Counted from the first letter of the stretch, positions 1-7,798 are shown. The stretch is 23,482 bases of DNA from an uncultured Methanomicrobiales archaeon (GCA_937892275.1 CALAVG010000019.1:1-23482), one strand, 5' to 3'. Translations and numbers: made by a program. Notes: generated by a model not told the origin, from the letters alone.

Positions 1-1
1 G

Positions 2-973
2 ATGAAGACCAAATGGACCGACATACAGAGCTATGTCGCCGATTTCATTGTCTCGCAGGGAATGGGCAGCATCACCGCAGAGGAGATGGCCATATTCCCG
101 GGGATGGAGATGATCTCCGCACTGTTCTATGTCAACCAGTTCAACGAGGGCGGGAACTACGATGTCATTGTGATGGACACCGCCCCCACCGGGGAGACCC
201 TGAGGCTGCTGAGCCTTCCGGAGGCCGCAAACTGGTATGTGATGAAGTTCTACGGTCCTCTGAAGAAACTCATGGCGCTGGCCCGTGCCACCTTGGGGAA
301 GGTGTCGAACATCCCTCTGCCGAATGCGGAGGTCATGGATTCCATAGATGTCCTCAAGGACACGATGATGAACGTCAGTCAGATACTGGACGATCCCGAG
401 AGGACATCTGTCAGACTGGTGCTCAATCCCGAGCAGATGGTCATCAAGGAGACCATGCGCGCATACACCTATCTGAGCCTGTACAACAGGAACGTGGAGA
501 TGCTCGTGGTCAACAAGGTGTACACCGACGAGATGCTAGCCTCGGAACCGTTCAGGATGAAGGCCAAGGAGCAGGCTGGCCACATGGAGACGATCCACAA
601 CACCTTCGATCCGATGGAGATAAAGATCTGCAACATGAGAAACACAGAACTCAGGGGGCTGGAGATGCTGGACGTCATGGCAGACGACATATTCGGCAGC
701 GAGGATCCCGCCAGGACGTATTCCACCGAGAGTCCGATGAGCTTCTGCACCGAGGGGGGTACGGACCTGCTCGTGATGAAGATGCCCTTCATAGAAGCGG
801 CGGACGTGGAGCTGTTCCGCGTGGATGCGACATCCCTGATGGTCCATGTGGGCAGCCAGAAGCGCAACATACATCTTCCGGATTCGCTCATATCGGCCGA
901 GATCCTGGGCGCAGATTTCATAGATAATGAACTCATTATTAGATTCAAGAGGGAACAACATGGCGACAGATGA
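2..973 (+). CDS. ArsA/Get3-type ATPase, 5' end cut off by the window
   Basis: This is the C-terminal ~323 residues of an ArsA/Get3-family P-loop ATPase. The frame is open at the first base, and the N-terminal P-loop lies outside the window, so the internal methionine at base 2 should not be taken as the start. The family signature MDTAPTGETLRLL, which holds the switch II aspartate, is at about residues 58-70 of the visible part. The family couples ATP hydrolysis to arsenite efflux or to delivery of tail-anchored membrane proteins; which applies here cannot be told. No cysteine triad typical of arsenite-binding ArsA is evident (the cysteines seen are isolated), which leans towards a Get3-like or other role. 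The C-terminal ~80 residues look like a separate small beta-rich domain. The stop overlaps the next gene's start by 14 bases, so the two are probably co-translated. Confidence 0.85.
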   Translation: MKTKWTDIQSYVADFIVSQGMGSITAEEMAIFPGMEMISALFYVNQFNEGGNYDVIVMDTAPTGETLRLLSLPEAANWYVMKFYGPLKKLMALARATLGKVSNIPLPNAEVMDSIDVLKDTMMNVSQILDDPERTSVRLVLNPEQMVIKETMRAYTYLSLYNRNVEMLVVNKVYTDEMLASEPFRMKAKEQAGHMETIHNTFDPMEIKICNMRNTELRGLEMLDVMADDIFGSEDPARTYSTESPMSFCTEGGTDLLVMKMPFIEAADVELFRVDATSLMVHVGSQKRNIHLPDSLISAEILGADFIDNELIIRFKREQHGDR

Positions 974-1460
974 AGAGATCAACAGGTTCGTCAACGACAA
1001 CAGGGAACTGGTCGAGAGGATGATGGCAGTCCAGAAGGAAAATGCCGAGATGGCGAAAGCCATCGGCAAGGATGTCATCAAACTGGGATTCGAGTCAACG
1101 TATATTGCAGCGGATTTCGCCAGGAGGAAGAGCGAGGAGTTCTTCGTCAAAACGTACAAGATGATCACCAACCCCGAGGTGCAGAGGCACTTCATGGCAT
1201 CCGGTCTGGAGTTCCTGGCTGGACTCACTGCCCTTGCGGAGAATGCTCCCATGCCCAGCTTCATGAGGGAGGCCGCCGTCGGTGTGCAGAAGAACGCCAG
1301 GGCGGCTGCATGCACTGTCAACGAGAACTGTCCTGCCAAGGCAAAGAGGATACAGGCCTCCGCAGAGGAGACGCCCGCGGAAGAAGCACCTTCGGAAGAA
1401 GTATCCACAGTCGAGATCAGATCCGAACCCGAACCTGCCAAGGCAGAATCCGCTCAGTGA
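960..1460 (+). CDS. hypothetical protein, co-transcribed with the ArsA-like ATPase
   Basis: A protein of about 166 residues that I do not recognise. The start chosen is the ATG at 960, not an upstream ATG at 927, because a purine-rich ribosome site (AAGAGGGA, about 947-954) sits just before it. It begins inside the last codons of the ArsA-like gene. The first ~110 residues are predicted to be largely helical, with an amphipathic stretch around residues 5-40 and a mildly hydrophobic centre around residues 75-90. The last ~35 residues are a low-complexity Glu/Ala/Pro/Ser tail, probably disordered. Its overlap with the ATPase gene suggests a partner or regulator of that ATPase, which is inference from position only. 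Confidence 0.75.
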   Translation: MATDEEINRFVNDNRELVERMMAVQKENAEMAKAIGKDVIKLGFESTYIAADFARRKSEEFFVKTYKMITNPEVQRHFMASGLEFLAGLTALAENAPMPSFMREAAVGVQKNARAAACTVNENCPAKAKRIQASAEETPAEEAPSEEVSTVEIRSEPEPAKAESAQ

Positions 1461-1461
1461 C

Positions 1462-2727
1462 ATGGACATTGAGACAGTACTGATGGGTAGGGCCTTCGTC
1501 GACGGAGAGCTCAAGTACACCGAGATAGGGATCAACGAAGGGAAGATAGTAGCCGTAGGCAGCTACGTCTCTGGAGGGGACCAGAGGATAGAGCTGGGCA
1601 CCAGCATGACCGTTCTGCCCGGATTCGTGGATCCGCACGTCCATCTCAGGGATCCCGGGATGACGCAGAAGGAGGATTTCTCCACAGGTACCCTCGCCGC
1701 CGTCCACGCCGGAGTCACCACCGTGCTGGACATGCCCAACACAAAACCCGCTGTGTTCGACCATGCCACCCTCATGGACAAGAAGGTCCACCTCAAGGGC
1801 CGCTCATATGTGGATTATGGTCTCTTCGCAGCCATAACGCCTAACATCAACGCGGGGATGATCGCGAAATACGTCCCCGGATTCAAGTTATTCATGGGTT
1901 CCACCACAGGGAATATCCTGCTCAACGACGACGAGGAACTGATCTCGGCAGTGACCGATGCATTGGCCACAGGTAAACGTGTAAGCGTACATGCCGAGGA
2001 TGATTCCATGATCCTCCGTGAGCCCGAGAGATGCAACAGGGACCATCTCAGGAACCGTCCCGCAGAGGCGGAGCACAACGCCATCAGGAGATTGGCGAAG
2101 CACTTCTCCGGACAGAGGATCAACATCTGTCACATCACGACCCCCGAGGGATTGGACCTCGCTAGGAACGCCGGGTTCACGACGGAGGTCACCATGCATC
2201 ACCTCATGTTCGAGGTCGACCGCAACAGCGACGCATTCTACAAGGTCAACCCCCCTATACGCGACATCAACAACCGCGACGCCCTCTACAGGAGATTCGT
2301 GAACGGGGACATTACCATGATCGGCACCGACCATGCTCCTCACACGCTGGCCGAGAAGAGTCAGGATTTCGATTCGGCCCCAGGAGGGATGCCCGGAGTG
2401 GAGACCACCATGCCGATAGTCATGAACATGGTCCGCAGGAATATCATTCCAATTTCGCAGGCCGTCCGTATGGGTGCCACGGCACCCGGACAGTCGTTCT
2501 CACTGCCCAAGGGCGAGATAAAGGTCGGCAACGATGCTGATTTCTGCATCTTCGACATGAGGAAGGTCACAAAGATAGATCCGAAAGCGCTCCACAGTAA
2601 GTGCGGGCACAGCCAGTACGGCGGAATGGAGGCCATATTCCCCGACAGGGTAATAATCAGGGGAGAGGTACAGGTGGACGGAGCAGAGTTCTGCGGAGAC
2701 AGGATCGGAGAGGATATGTTTGCCTGA
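1462..2727 (+). CDS. pyrC: dihydroorotase, class I (de novo pyrimidine synthesis)
   Basis: A 421-residue amidohydrolase that interconverts carbamoyl-aspartate and dihydroorotate, the third step of UMP synthesis. The metal-site residues are all visible: His59 and His61 in DPHVHLRDPG, the lysine to be carbamylated (Lys142, GFKLFMG), His177 (HAED), His224 (CHIT) and the catalytic Asp290 in GTDHAPH. The length and motif order fit class I (PyrC of Gram-positive and archaeal type) rather than the short class II enzyme. The ATG at 1462 follows the previous stop by one base and lies in a continuous operon. A longer frame opening at 1282 is only the overlap with the previous gene. The end overlaps the next gene by 8 bases. 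Confidence 0.95.
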   Translation: MDIETVLMGRAFVDGELKYTEIGINEGKIVAVGSYVSGGDQRIELGTSMTVLPGFVDPHVHLRDPGMTQKEDFSTGTLAAVHAGVTTVLDMPNTKPAVFDHATLMDKKVHLKGRSYVDYGLFAAITPNINAGMIAKYVPGFKLFMGSTTGNILLNDDEELISAVTDALATGKRVSVHAEDDSMILREPERCNRDHLRNRPAEAEHNAIRRLAKHFSGQRINICHITTPEGLDLARNAGFTTEVTMHHLMFEVDRNSDAFYKVNPPIRDINNRDALYRRFVNGDITMIGTDHAPHTLAEKSQDFDSAPGGMPGVETTMPIVMNMVRRNIIPISQAVRMGATAPGQSFSLPKGEIKVGNDADFCIFDMRKVTKIDPKALHSKCGHSQYGGMEAIFPDRVIIRGEVQVDGAEFCGDRIGEDMFA

Positions 2728-3835
2728 TTATGAAGTGGATTATTCGGAGGTCGTCGGTAAATTGGTATCATGCCCCGAGGAATGCGGAATGTGCTGCCTG
2801 TGTCAGCCGGAGGTCCTTCCGGAGGAGCGTCCGTTCTTCAAGAAGAACTATCCCCAGTTCCTTGTGAGGACCAAGGGACCCAATCCGTACAACGCCCTGG
2901 CTCTGAAGAAGGGCTGCGGTTCATGTGTCTTCCTGGAGAACAGGAGATGCAAGGTATACGATCACAGGACCGCATATTGCAGACAGTATCCCTATCATCT
3001 CTACGCCAGCGACAGAATCAAGGTGGAGTTGGACCTCTCATGCAGAGGTGCCTGGTATGGCACCGGGAACGATGCCGTATCCGAATCAAAGGCCCTCATC
3101 AAGGCAGCGGAACCTAGGATCGAGCAGGCCCTCTCGGAATCGAAGGAGGTCTACAGGGAGTTCTTCGCCAACTGCAAGGAGGCAGGCGTTTATCAGGACC
3201 CGTCGATGCTCCGCATGACAGTCTCGGAGAACGCTTCGATGTTCGCCGATCTCGGATACCTGAGCCGTATCATGGATATGTCCACCATAGAGCCTATAAT
3301 GGCAATAGCAGGGATCCGTCCCGAGACTAATCTGGACATGGCATCCCTTGAGGAGGCCGGAAGGGAGCTAGCCATGGATTCCATGTCGTCATCCGATCCC
3401 CTCAGCGTTCCTGTCTATTGTGACAAGGACTGGAACTGGAATATGTTCATGGCGGCCAACGGACGGATCGAATGGTCTGTCATGGATGACGAAGGGGATC
3501 TGCAGCACAAGGCGTTCGCCAACGCAGAGAACATCAAGCTCAAGGTGCCCGATGCCGATGGCAGGAAGGTGCTGATAGATTATGTCAACACCCTCAACCA
3601 AAGGGACAGCTTCATGGGAAGCGTGTTCTCCATAATGGACATGAACGGCTATGAGGACGACATGACCAATTCCTACTTCGGGAGCATGGCCGTCACCGTT
3701 ATGGATCTGATGTGGAGGATGTCCATGCTCGACCATTTCATGGGCACGGGCGTAGGGGCGGAAGGCGTCAGGGAAGCGATAATCTTCTACGACATGGATC
3801 GTCTGGATGCACCCACGATAGGCGCGTTCGTCTGA
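2720..3835 (+). CDS. YkgJ-type cysteine-cluster (zinc/iron-chelating) protein
   Basis: A 371-residue protein whose first ~100 residues carry the CxxxCxxCC cluster (Cys18, 22, 25, 26, 28) and later cysteines at about 66, 69, 77 and 87, in the pattern of the YkgJ/PF03692 family (ending in C-R-x-Y-P). Such domains are thought to bind zinc or an iron-sulfur centre, and their biochemical role is poorly known. The remaining ~270 residues are acidic, methionine-rich and unrecognised, so the protein is much longer than minimal YkgJ proteins (~100-150 aa). The start is a TTG at 2720, chosen because a strong GGAGAGGA ribosome site lies 5-6 bases before it and the frame has no better start. It overlaps the end of pyrC, so it is likely to be translationally coupled. 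Confidence 0.85.
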   Translation: MPDYEVDYSEVVGKLVSCPEECGMCCLCQPEVLPEERPFFKKNYPQFLVRTKGPNPYNALALKKGCGSCVFLENRRCKVYDHRTAYCRQYPYHLYASDRIKVELDLSCRGAWYGTGNDAVSESKALIKAAEPRIEQALSESKEVYREFFANCKEAGVYQDPSMLRMTVSENASMFADLGYLSRIMDMSTIEPIMAIAGIRPETNLDMASLEEAGRELAMDSMSSSDPLSVPVYCDKDWNWNMFMAANGRIEWSVMDDEGDLQHKAFANAENIKLKVPDADGRKVLIDYVNTLNQRDSFMGSVFSIMDMNGYEDDMTNSYFGSMAVTVMDLMWRMSMLDHFMGTGVGAEGVREAIIFYDMDRLDAPTIGAFV

Positions 3836-3907
3836 TATTTGTTGTGAAGAATACCAATCGCATGTATCATATCCAAGGACCTGATATACGGAGATAGGGA
3901 GATACAC

Positions 3908-4201
3908 ATGGCTTATTGCAGGAAATGCGGAAGCGTGATCGATGATGAGGCCGTCATATGCCCCCACTGCGGCGTGGAGCAGAGGATGAGACCAGTCGTC
4001 AACGATGACGGCAGCATACTCTGGGGCATCCTCGGATTCATTATCCCGCTCATAGGGATCATCCTTTGGATTGTGTGGTACGACAGCAAGCCCAAGAGCT
4101 CCAAGATGGCCGGAATGGGCGCACTGATATCGATCCTTTTGGGTGTCGTGATAGGGATACTCATGGTGGTGTTCGCTGCGATCTTCGCGAGCACGCATTG
4201 A
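3908..4201 (+). CDS. small zinc-ribbon membrane protein
   Basis: A 97-residue protein. It opens with a zinc ribbon (YCRKCGS then CPHCG, two CxxC pairs at residues 4-7 and 19-22) followed by two hydrophobic segments at about residues 37-58 and 69-93. The ribbon would face the cytoplasm if the protein is a hairpin in the membrane. The function is unknown. Small zinc-ribbon plus two-helix proteins of this type are common in archaea and bacteria as possible sensors or adaptors. A ribosome site (GGGAGATA) sits just before the ATG. It is followed at once by a small hairpin (4207-4218) and a T-rich run, so the gene probably ends a transcript. Confidence 0.8.
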   Translation: MAYCRKCGSVIDDEAVICPHCGVEQRMRPVVNDDGSILWGILGFIIPLIGIILWIVWYDSKPKSSKMAGMGALISILLGVVIGILMVVFAAIFASTH

Positions 4202-4206
4202 GACTG

Positions 4207-4225
4207 GGCCTTCGGGCCTTCTTTT
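4207..4225 (+). terminator. small hairpin plus T-rich run after the zinc-ribbon gene
   Basis: GGCC, a TTCG loop, then GGCC, followed by TTCTTTT, starting 5 bases after the stop at 4201. The stem is only 4 bp, but the loop is the stable TTCG type and the T run is what archaeal termination mainly needs. Confidence 0.45.
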
Positions 4226-4302
4226 AATCCGATTTTTCATTCGATCCACTTATCAGGACATGCTTCCAGATCGCCCTGGTCGGGGCAATAAGGATAAGTA
4301 CG

Positions 4303-5472
4303 GTGCCCATGATATATTATGGCATGGCAGAGGCGACTGTATCGCGTTATGAATCGCTCGACGTTCTGAAAGGATTCATCATCATCGTTGTCGTCATTGC
4401 CCATCTGATGGTAACATCCACTGGGTCGGAATCCGACAGAGGGATGCCAATCGCCATGCAAATAATGTATCTGGGACTGATGTCGTTCTTCATCATATCC
4501 GGATATTTCTACAGGCCCGGAAGGGGTTTCGTAGAGAACATCAAGAGGCGCGGCACTCAGCTGTTCCTTGCTCTCATCATATGTTCTGTCGCCTTGCCGA
4601 TCATCACCTATGTCTGGCTTGCAATCCTCGGTCAGAGCTCCGATCCGTCGGATATCTTAGAGGCGATGCTCAGATCGCTCTATCTCTACGATCTCTTCAC
4701 CCCTATGGGTCCTACCGATACCTATTTCGCATGCGCCACATCCGTCGGATACTACTTCCTCTGGGTCATGATGGGAGGATTCCTGATCTTCTACGGTCTG
4801 GCCGACCGCATCATGAACGACTGGAGGAAGTTAATCGTAGCCATCATCGTCCTTCTGGTGGCCTACATGCTGTTCGTAGAATTCTGGCCCAACAGACTCC
4901 CGTTCTACTTCCAGGGTGCGCCTCTCGCGGCCCTGTTCATGTTTGCCGGTGCCCTTCTCGCAAAATATAGATTTGTTGAGAAGGTAGAGGTGTTCGCATG
5001 GAGGTCCCCCAGCTATTGGCTCCCGTGCATCGTCTGTCTCATCGCAGGTGTGATGCTTTGCATAATCTTCCCTCCGGGGATCAAGTTCGACTGGGCTATC
5101 TTCGGGGACTACGGAGGACTGTCAGTCATCCCGTACATGATAGAATCTCTGCTGATGTTCGTGGTATTCGTATATGTCGCGAAGATTGTGGCGAAGCTGC
5201 CCCTGCTCCCCAAACTGCTCAATCTGGCAGGCCAGCACACGTTGGGTCTCCTGCTCTACCACGGATTCGTCGCTACGATGATCCTGGCACCGTTCTATAT
5301 CATACCGACCACCAGCTGGTTCCCTGTGATGGGGCTAACCAACAGGATCGTTGCTGCAGTTGCAACTCTGGTCATCTGCCTTGTGATCTGCGTGTACGGA
5401 CCCAAAGTCATTGAGAAAATACGCGGAAGACGTTCAGCGGATAAGGGGAAGACCGAGAAGACCTCTGGCTGA
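4303..5472 (+). CDS. multi-pass membrane acyltransferase (acyltransferase family 3)
   Basis: An integral membrane protein of up to 389 residues with about ten hydrophobic segments. It opens with the family pattern YESLDVLKG followed by a hydrophobic helix ending in an AH pair, and it has the general layout of acyltransferase family 3 (PF01757: O-acetylation of surface sugars, lipids or peptides). The donor and acceptor cannot be read from sequence. Starts at 4303, 4309 and 4324 are possible. The last gives the most family-like N-terminus (MAEATVSRYE), and none has a clear ribosome site. The lysine/arginine-rich C-terminal ~20 residues are cytoplasmic. It stands alone, with a gap before it and the L37e promoter after it. 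Confidence 0.8.
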   Translation: MPMIYYGMAEATVSRYESLDVLKGFIIIVVVIAHLMVTSTGSESDRGMPIAMQIMYLGLMSFFIISGYFYRPGRGFVENIKRRGTQLFLALIICSVALPIITYVWLAILGQSSDPSDILEAMLRSLYLYDLFTPMGPTDTYFACATSVGYYFLWVMMGGFLIFYGLADRIMNDWRKLIVAIIVLLVAYMLFVEFWPNRLPFYFQGAPLAALFMFAGALLAKYRFVEKVEVFAWRSPSYWLPCIVCLIAGVMLCIIFPPGIKFDWAIFGDYGGLSVIPYMIESLLMFVVFVYVAKIVAKLPLLPKLLNLAGQHTLGLLLYHGFVATMILAPFYIIPTTSWFPVMGLTNRIVAAVATLVICLVICVYGPKVIEKIRGRRSADKGKTEKTSG

Positions 5473-5505
5473 AACTCTGACTGAAACCGTTATCTTAAAA
5501 TACGT

Positions 5506-5515
5506 TTTATTTATA
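5506..5515 (+). promoter_or_regulatory. TATA box (box A) of the L37e-purF operon
   Basis: TTTATTTATA in a local A/T-rich patch, 34 bases after the previous stop. Transcription would start about 26 bases later, leaving a leader of roughly 70 bases before the L37e ATG at 5612. Confidence 0.55.
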
Positions 5516-5547
5516 GGCGTGCAACAGTAGCACCCACGGTACTCGAT

Positions 5548-5591
5548 ATCGTGACGGTGCAATCGTCATCATGACGATGATCAATCACGAT
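5548..5591 (+). promoter_or_regulatory. structured 5' leader before L37e
   Basis: Two nested perfect inverted repeats: outer ATCGTGA (5548-5554) with TCACGAT (5585-5591), and inner ATCGTCA (5562-5568) with TGACGAT (5572-5578) around a three-base loop. The element ends 7 bases before the AAGGAGAG ribosome site. A leader-binding regulator, perhaps L37e itself, could act here; this is inference from structure and position. Confidence 0.4.
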
Positions 5592-5611
5592 CCACAAAAG
5601 GAGAGATAAAA

Positions 5612-5785
5612 ATGTCTGGAGCAGGAACACCCGCACAGGGAAGACACAACAAGTACAAGACACACATCCCCTGCCGCAGGTGCGGAAAGCGCGCCTACCA
5701 CGTCAGGAAGGGAGTCTGCGCTTCGTGCGGTTACGGAAAGACCGCAAAGATGAGAACATACGCTTGGGCCAAACTCCGCGAGTGA
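5612..5785 (+). CDS. rpl37e: 50S ribosomal protein L37e
   Basis: A 57-residue, strongly basic zinc-finger ribosomal protein. Two CxxC pairs (Cys21/24 in CRRCGKRAYH and Cys36/39 in CASCGYG) bind one zinc. The body reads as archaeal/eukaryotic L37e, including the C-terminal RTYAWAKLRE. It is a component of the large subunit that packs against 23S rRNA. The start is the ATG at 5612 behind a good AAGGAGAG ribosome site. purF begins 6 bases after its stop, an arrangement I recall from other euryarchaea. The usual upstream partner, an LSm (Sm-like) gene, is absent here; the acyltransferase lies there instead. Confidence 0.95.
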   Translation: MSGAGTPAQGRHNKYKTHIPCRRCGKRAYHVRKGVCASCGYGKTAKMRTYAWAKLRE

Positions 5786-5791
5786 TGTGAG

Positions 5792-7177
5792 ATGGCCGGT
5801 CCGAATCACAGCTGTGGCGTAGTAGCGATCTCAGCCGACTACGATGTAGCGTCGGATTTGTACACGGCACTCACAATCATCCAGCACCGCGGTCAGGAGA
5901 ACGCGGGCATATCGGTCTACAACGGTGCTACCATAAGGACCGTCAAGGGACAGGGGTTAGTCAACGTGGCTATCCCCACGGAATCACTTTCCAAGCTTCC
6001 CGGTCACTCGGGAATAGGTCACGTCAGGTACGCGACCATGGGCGCGAACGGCTACGAGAACGCCCAGCCACTCAATGTTGCGACCAATTTTGGAGATATC
6101 GCGGTCGCACACAACGGCGAACTCACGAATTACAAGGAGTTAAAGGAGAAGTACATGAAGGAGGGTTGGGTGTTCTTCACCGGATCCGACAGTGAACTCG
6201 TCCTCAGGCTCTTGGGAAAATATCTGGTCGATTACGATCCCATCGAAGCGGTCCACAAGATCATGGATGAGCTCGACGGTGCTTATTCAGTCGTGTTCAC
6301 CATCAATGGAAGGACATTCGGATTCAGGGATAGATACGGATTCAGGCCTCTGATCCTCGGAAAGCTCGACGGAGGGTACATGCTTGTATCCGAGAGCTCA
6401 GCCATAGAGGCCCTCAAGGGAGAGATCATCAGGGATGTCGAGCCCGGAGAGGTCTGCGAGATTACCGAGACCAGTTACAAGTTCACACCTTCTGAGGCCC
6501 CCCATCCGCGTGCACACTGCATGTTCGAGTGGGTGTACTTCGCAAGGCCCGACTCCGTCATTGACGGCAGGACCGTTTACGATGTGCGCAGGGAGATCGG
6601 AAAGATCCTGGCAAGGGAATGTCCCGCGGATGTCGACTTTGTCATGCCCATCCCGGATTCGGGACGTGCACATGCGATCGGATACGCCATCGAGGCAGGG
6701 ATCCCCTACGAGGAAGGATTCATGAAGAACCGTGCCGCAGGCAGGACGTTCATCCTTCCGGAGCAGAAGCTCAGGGAGACCGCAGTGTCGATGAAGATGA
6801 TCCCCATCAGGAGCGCAGTGAACGGCAAGAAGGTCCTGATCATCGACGACAGTATCGTAAGGGGGACAACCCTCAAGATCCTCATCGGGATGCTGAAGGA
6901 TGCAGGAGCGAAGGAGGTCCACGTACGTATCGGATGTCCTCCCGTCATCGCACCCTGCTTCTACGGTGTCGACATGAAGACCAGGGATCAGTTCATCGCC
7001 AACAAGCACTCTGTCGACGAGATTCGCGAGATCATCGGTGCGGATTCCCTCGGTTACATCAGTCTCGAAGGACTCATCGAGGCCATCGGATTCAAGGGGG
7101 ACGACCTTTGTCTCGCCTGTGTCAACAACAAGTACCCCACCAAGATCGAAGGTGAGGTATACAGGTTCAGTCAGTGA
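5792..7177 (+). CDS. purF: amidophosphoribosyltransferase (first step of purine synthesis)
   Basis: A 461-residue enzyme that makes 5-phosphoribosylamine from PRPP and glutamine in the cytoplasm. The N-terminal nucleophile glutaminase domain has its catalytic cysteine at position 8 (HSCGVV), so a seven-residue propeptide must be removed. QHRGQENAG and HNGELTNY are the usual glutaminase motifs. The C-terminal phosphoribosyltransferase domain carries the PRPP loop VLIIDDSIVRGTT at about 348-360. Cys243, Cys389, Cys440 and Cys443 match the spacing of the four ligands of the [4Fe-4S] cluster in the Bacillus-type enzyme, so this is the oxygen-sensitive Fe-S class that is matured by propeptide cleavage. 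It is co-transcribed with L37e. Confidence 0.96.
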   Translation: MAGPNHSCGVVAISADYDVASDLYTALTIIQHRGQENAGISVYNGATIRTVKGQGLVNVAIPTESLSKLPGHSGIGHVRYATMGANGYENAQPLNVATNFGDIAVAHNGELTNYKELKEKYMKEGWVFFTGSDSELVLRLLGKYLVDYDPIEAVHKIMDELDGAYSVVFTINGRTFGFRDRYGFRPLILGKLDGGYMLVSESSAIEALKGEIIRDVEPGEVCEITETSYKFTPSEAPHPRAHCMFEWVYFARPDSVIDGRTVYDVRREIGKILARECPADVDFVMPIPDSGRAHAIGYAIEAGIPYEEGFMKNRAAGRTFILPEQKLRETAVSMKMIPIRSAVNGKKVLIIDDSIVRGTTLKILIGMLKDAGAKEVHVRIGCPPVIAPCFYGVDMKTRDQFIANKHSVDEIREIIGADSLGYISLEGLIEAIGFKGDDLCLACVNNKYPTKIEGEVYRFSQ

Positions 7178-7218
7178 TTGTACGCCCTGTGTCGTTCACT
7201 CCGATTGACCGTTGATGC

Positions 7219-7228
7219 TTTTAATATA
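7219..7228 (+). promoter_or_regulatory. strong TATA box in the purF-tRNA gap
   Basis: TTTTAATATA, 41 bases after purF, with no credible protein start downstream. The expected transcript start is about 7250, just before the GC-rich stem of the candidate ncRNA. Confidence 0.5.
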
Positions 7229-7249
7229 CATTGTGCCAGATTGTTCAAA

Positions 7250-7342
7250 CACTCGGGCCGGAAGGCGAATAGCAGCAAACACCGTAAGCAGTCCATTATC
7301 CAACAATGTTATCCCAACCCCAAACGATTTCCCGGCCCGGAC
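7250..7342 (+). ncRNA. candidate small structured RNA
   Basis: CGGGCCGG (7254-7261) and CCGGCCCG (7332-7339) are perfectly complementary over 8 bp and can extend inward (GAA with TTC) past one bulged base. They close a loop of about 70 bases that contains no convincing coding frame. The start lies about 25 bases from the TATA box at 7219-7228. I do not recognise a family: no C/D boxes, and it is too short for RNase P or SRP RNA. The rest of 7178-7449 holds only the tRNA promoter and a weak TCGTC/GACGA hairpin (7384-7401). Confidence 0.3.
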
Positions 7343-7414
7343 TATCATTTCTGCTCAGATCATGTTATGAAATGTTATCCGGATCGTCCGATCTCAGACG
7401 ACCCGATGAAAACG

Positions 7415-7422
7415 TTTATTTA
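7415..7422 (+). promoter_or_regulatory. TATA box of tRNA-Ala
   Basis: TTTATTTA in an A/T patch ending 28 bases before the first base of the mature tRNA, the expected archaeal spacing. Confidence 0.5.
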
Positions 7423-7449
7423 CAGCAAGTCTATGTGCGATTATCCACT

Positions 7450-7525
7450 GGGCAGGTAGATCAGTTGGAAGATCGTTACATTGGCATTGTAGAGGTCGCG
7501 AGTTCGAATCTCGCCCTGTCCACCA
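7450..7525 (+). tRNA. tRNA-Ala (anticodon GGC, reads GCC)
   Basis: A complete cloverleaf can be drawn. The acceptor stem GGGCAGG pairs with CCTGTCC, including the G3:U70 pair that identifies alanine tRNA. The D stem is GATC/GATC, the anticodon stem TTACA/TGTAG with loop TTGGCAT (anticodon GGC at 7483-7485), and the T arm GCGAG-TTCGAAT-CTCGC. The discriminator is A, and CCA is encoded at 7523-7525. A tyrosine recombinase remnant begins 37 bases downstream, so the 3' end of this gene has probably served as an integration site. Confidence 0.95.
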
Positions 7526-7582
7526 TTCTCATACACCCAGATTGTCCAAAAGTGGACAGGATCACTGTCCGCCATTGGACAA
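7516..7582. repeat. cluster of TGTCC/GGACA half-sites at the tRNA 3' end
   Basis: CTGTCC (7516-7521, in the tRNA acceptor), TTGTCC (7542-7547), GGACAG (7554-7559), CTGTCC (7565-7570) and GGACAA (7577-7582) alternate in orientation at short, similar spacing. They may be remains of recombinase binding sites of an attachment region. Part of the cluster overlaps the last codons of the recombinase fragment. Confidence 0.35.
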
Positions 7583-7798
7583 CCATGAGTTCCTTGCATT
7601 ATCCATCGCCTTGTTGAGCCTCTTCCTGCTGTAGAATCCCTCCGTGGTCTTGGTGCTCGCATGCCCCATCAGGACCGACACCGACTCGATGTCGACATCA
7701 TGATCCAGATATCTCTGGCCGAACGTCCTGCGGCACATGCGGAGGTCGAATTTCACATTGAGGTCCTTCTCGACCGTCTCCTTGATCTTACGGATCGT
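7562..7798 (-). pseudogene. C-terminal fragment of a tyrosine recombinase (integrase)
   Basis: The last ~79 codons of a tyrosine recombinase. The catalytic arginine lies in CRRTFGQ, the histidine in LMGHAS, and the nucleophile tyrosine in EGFYSRKR about nine residues later, all in the order of the catalytic domain's end. The rest of the protein, including the first catalytic arginine, is missing. At about 7790-7800 the sequence runs directly into an unrelated plus-strand frame, which shows a deletion or rearrangement. With the tRNA-Ala next to it this is the scar of an integrated element. A fragment starting at an internal ATG (7756) would be annotated automatically but cannot be a working enzyme. 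Confidence 0.75.

Noticed and set aside
536..1441. Long minus-strand frame across the ArsA end and the 960 gene
   Set aside because: Antisense to two well-supported genes; the hydrophobic text is an artefact of reading GC-rich codons backwards.
3389..4249. Minus-strand frame of 286 codons
   Set aside because: Shadow of the YkgJ-type and zinc-ribbon genes, His/Tyr/Asp-rich without motifs.
5571..5611. Small frame starting at ATG 5571 before L37e
   Set aside because: Only a few codons, lies in the hairpin region and has no ribosome site.
7178..7459. Small frame following purF
   Set aside because: Starts with a non-ATG codon right after the purF stop, runs through the candidate ncRNA stem and tRNA promoter, and has no ribosome site.
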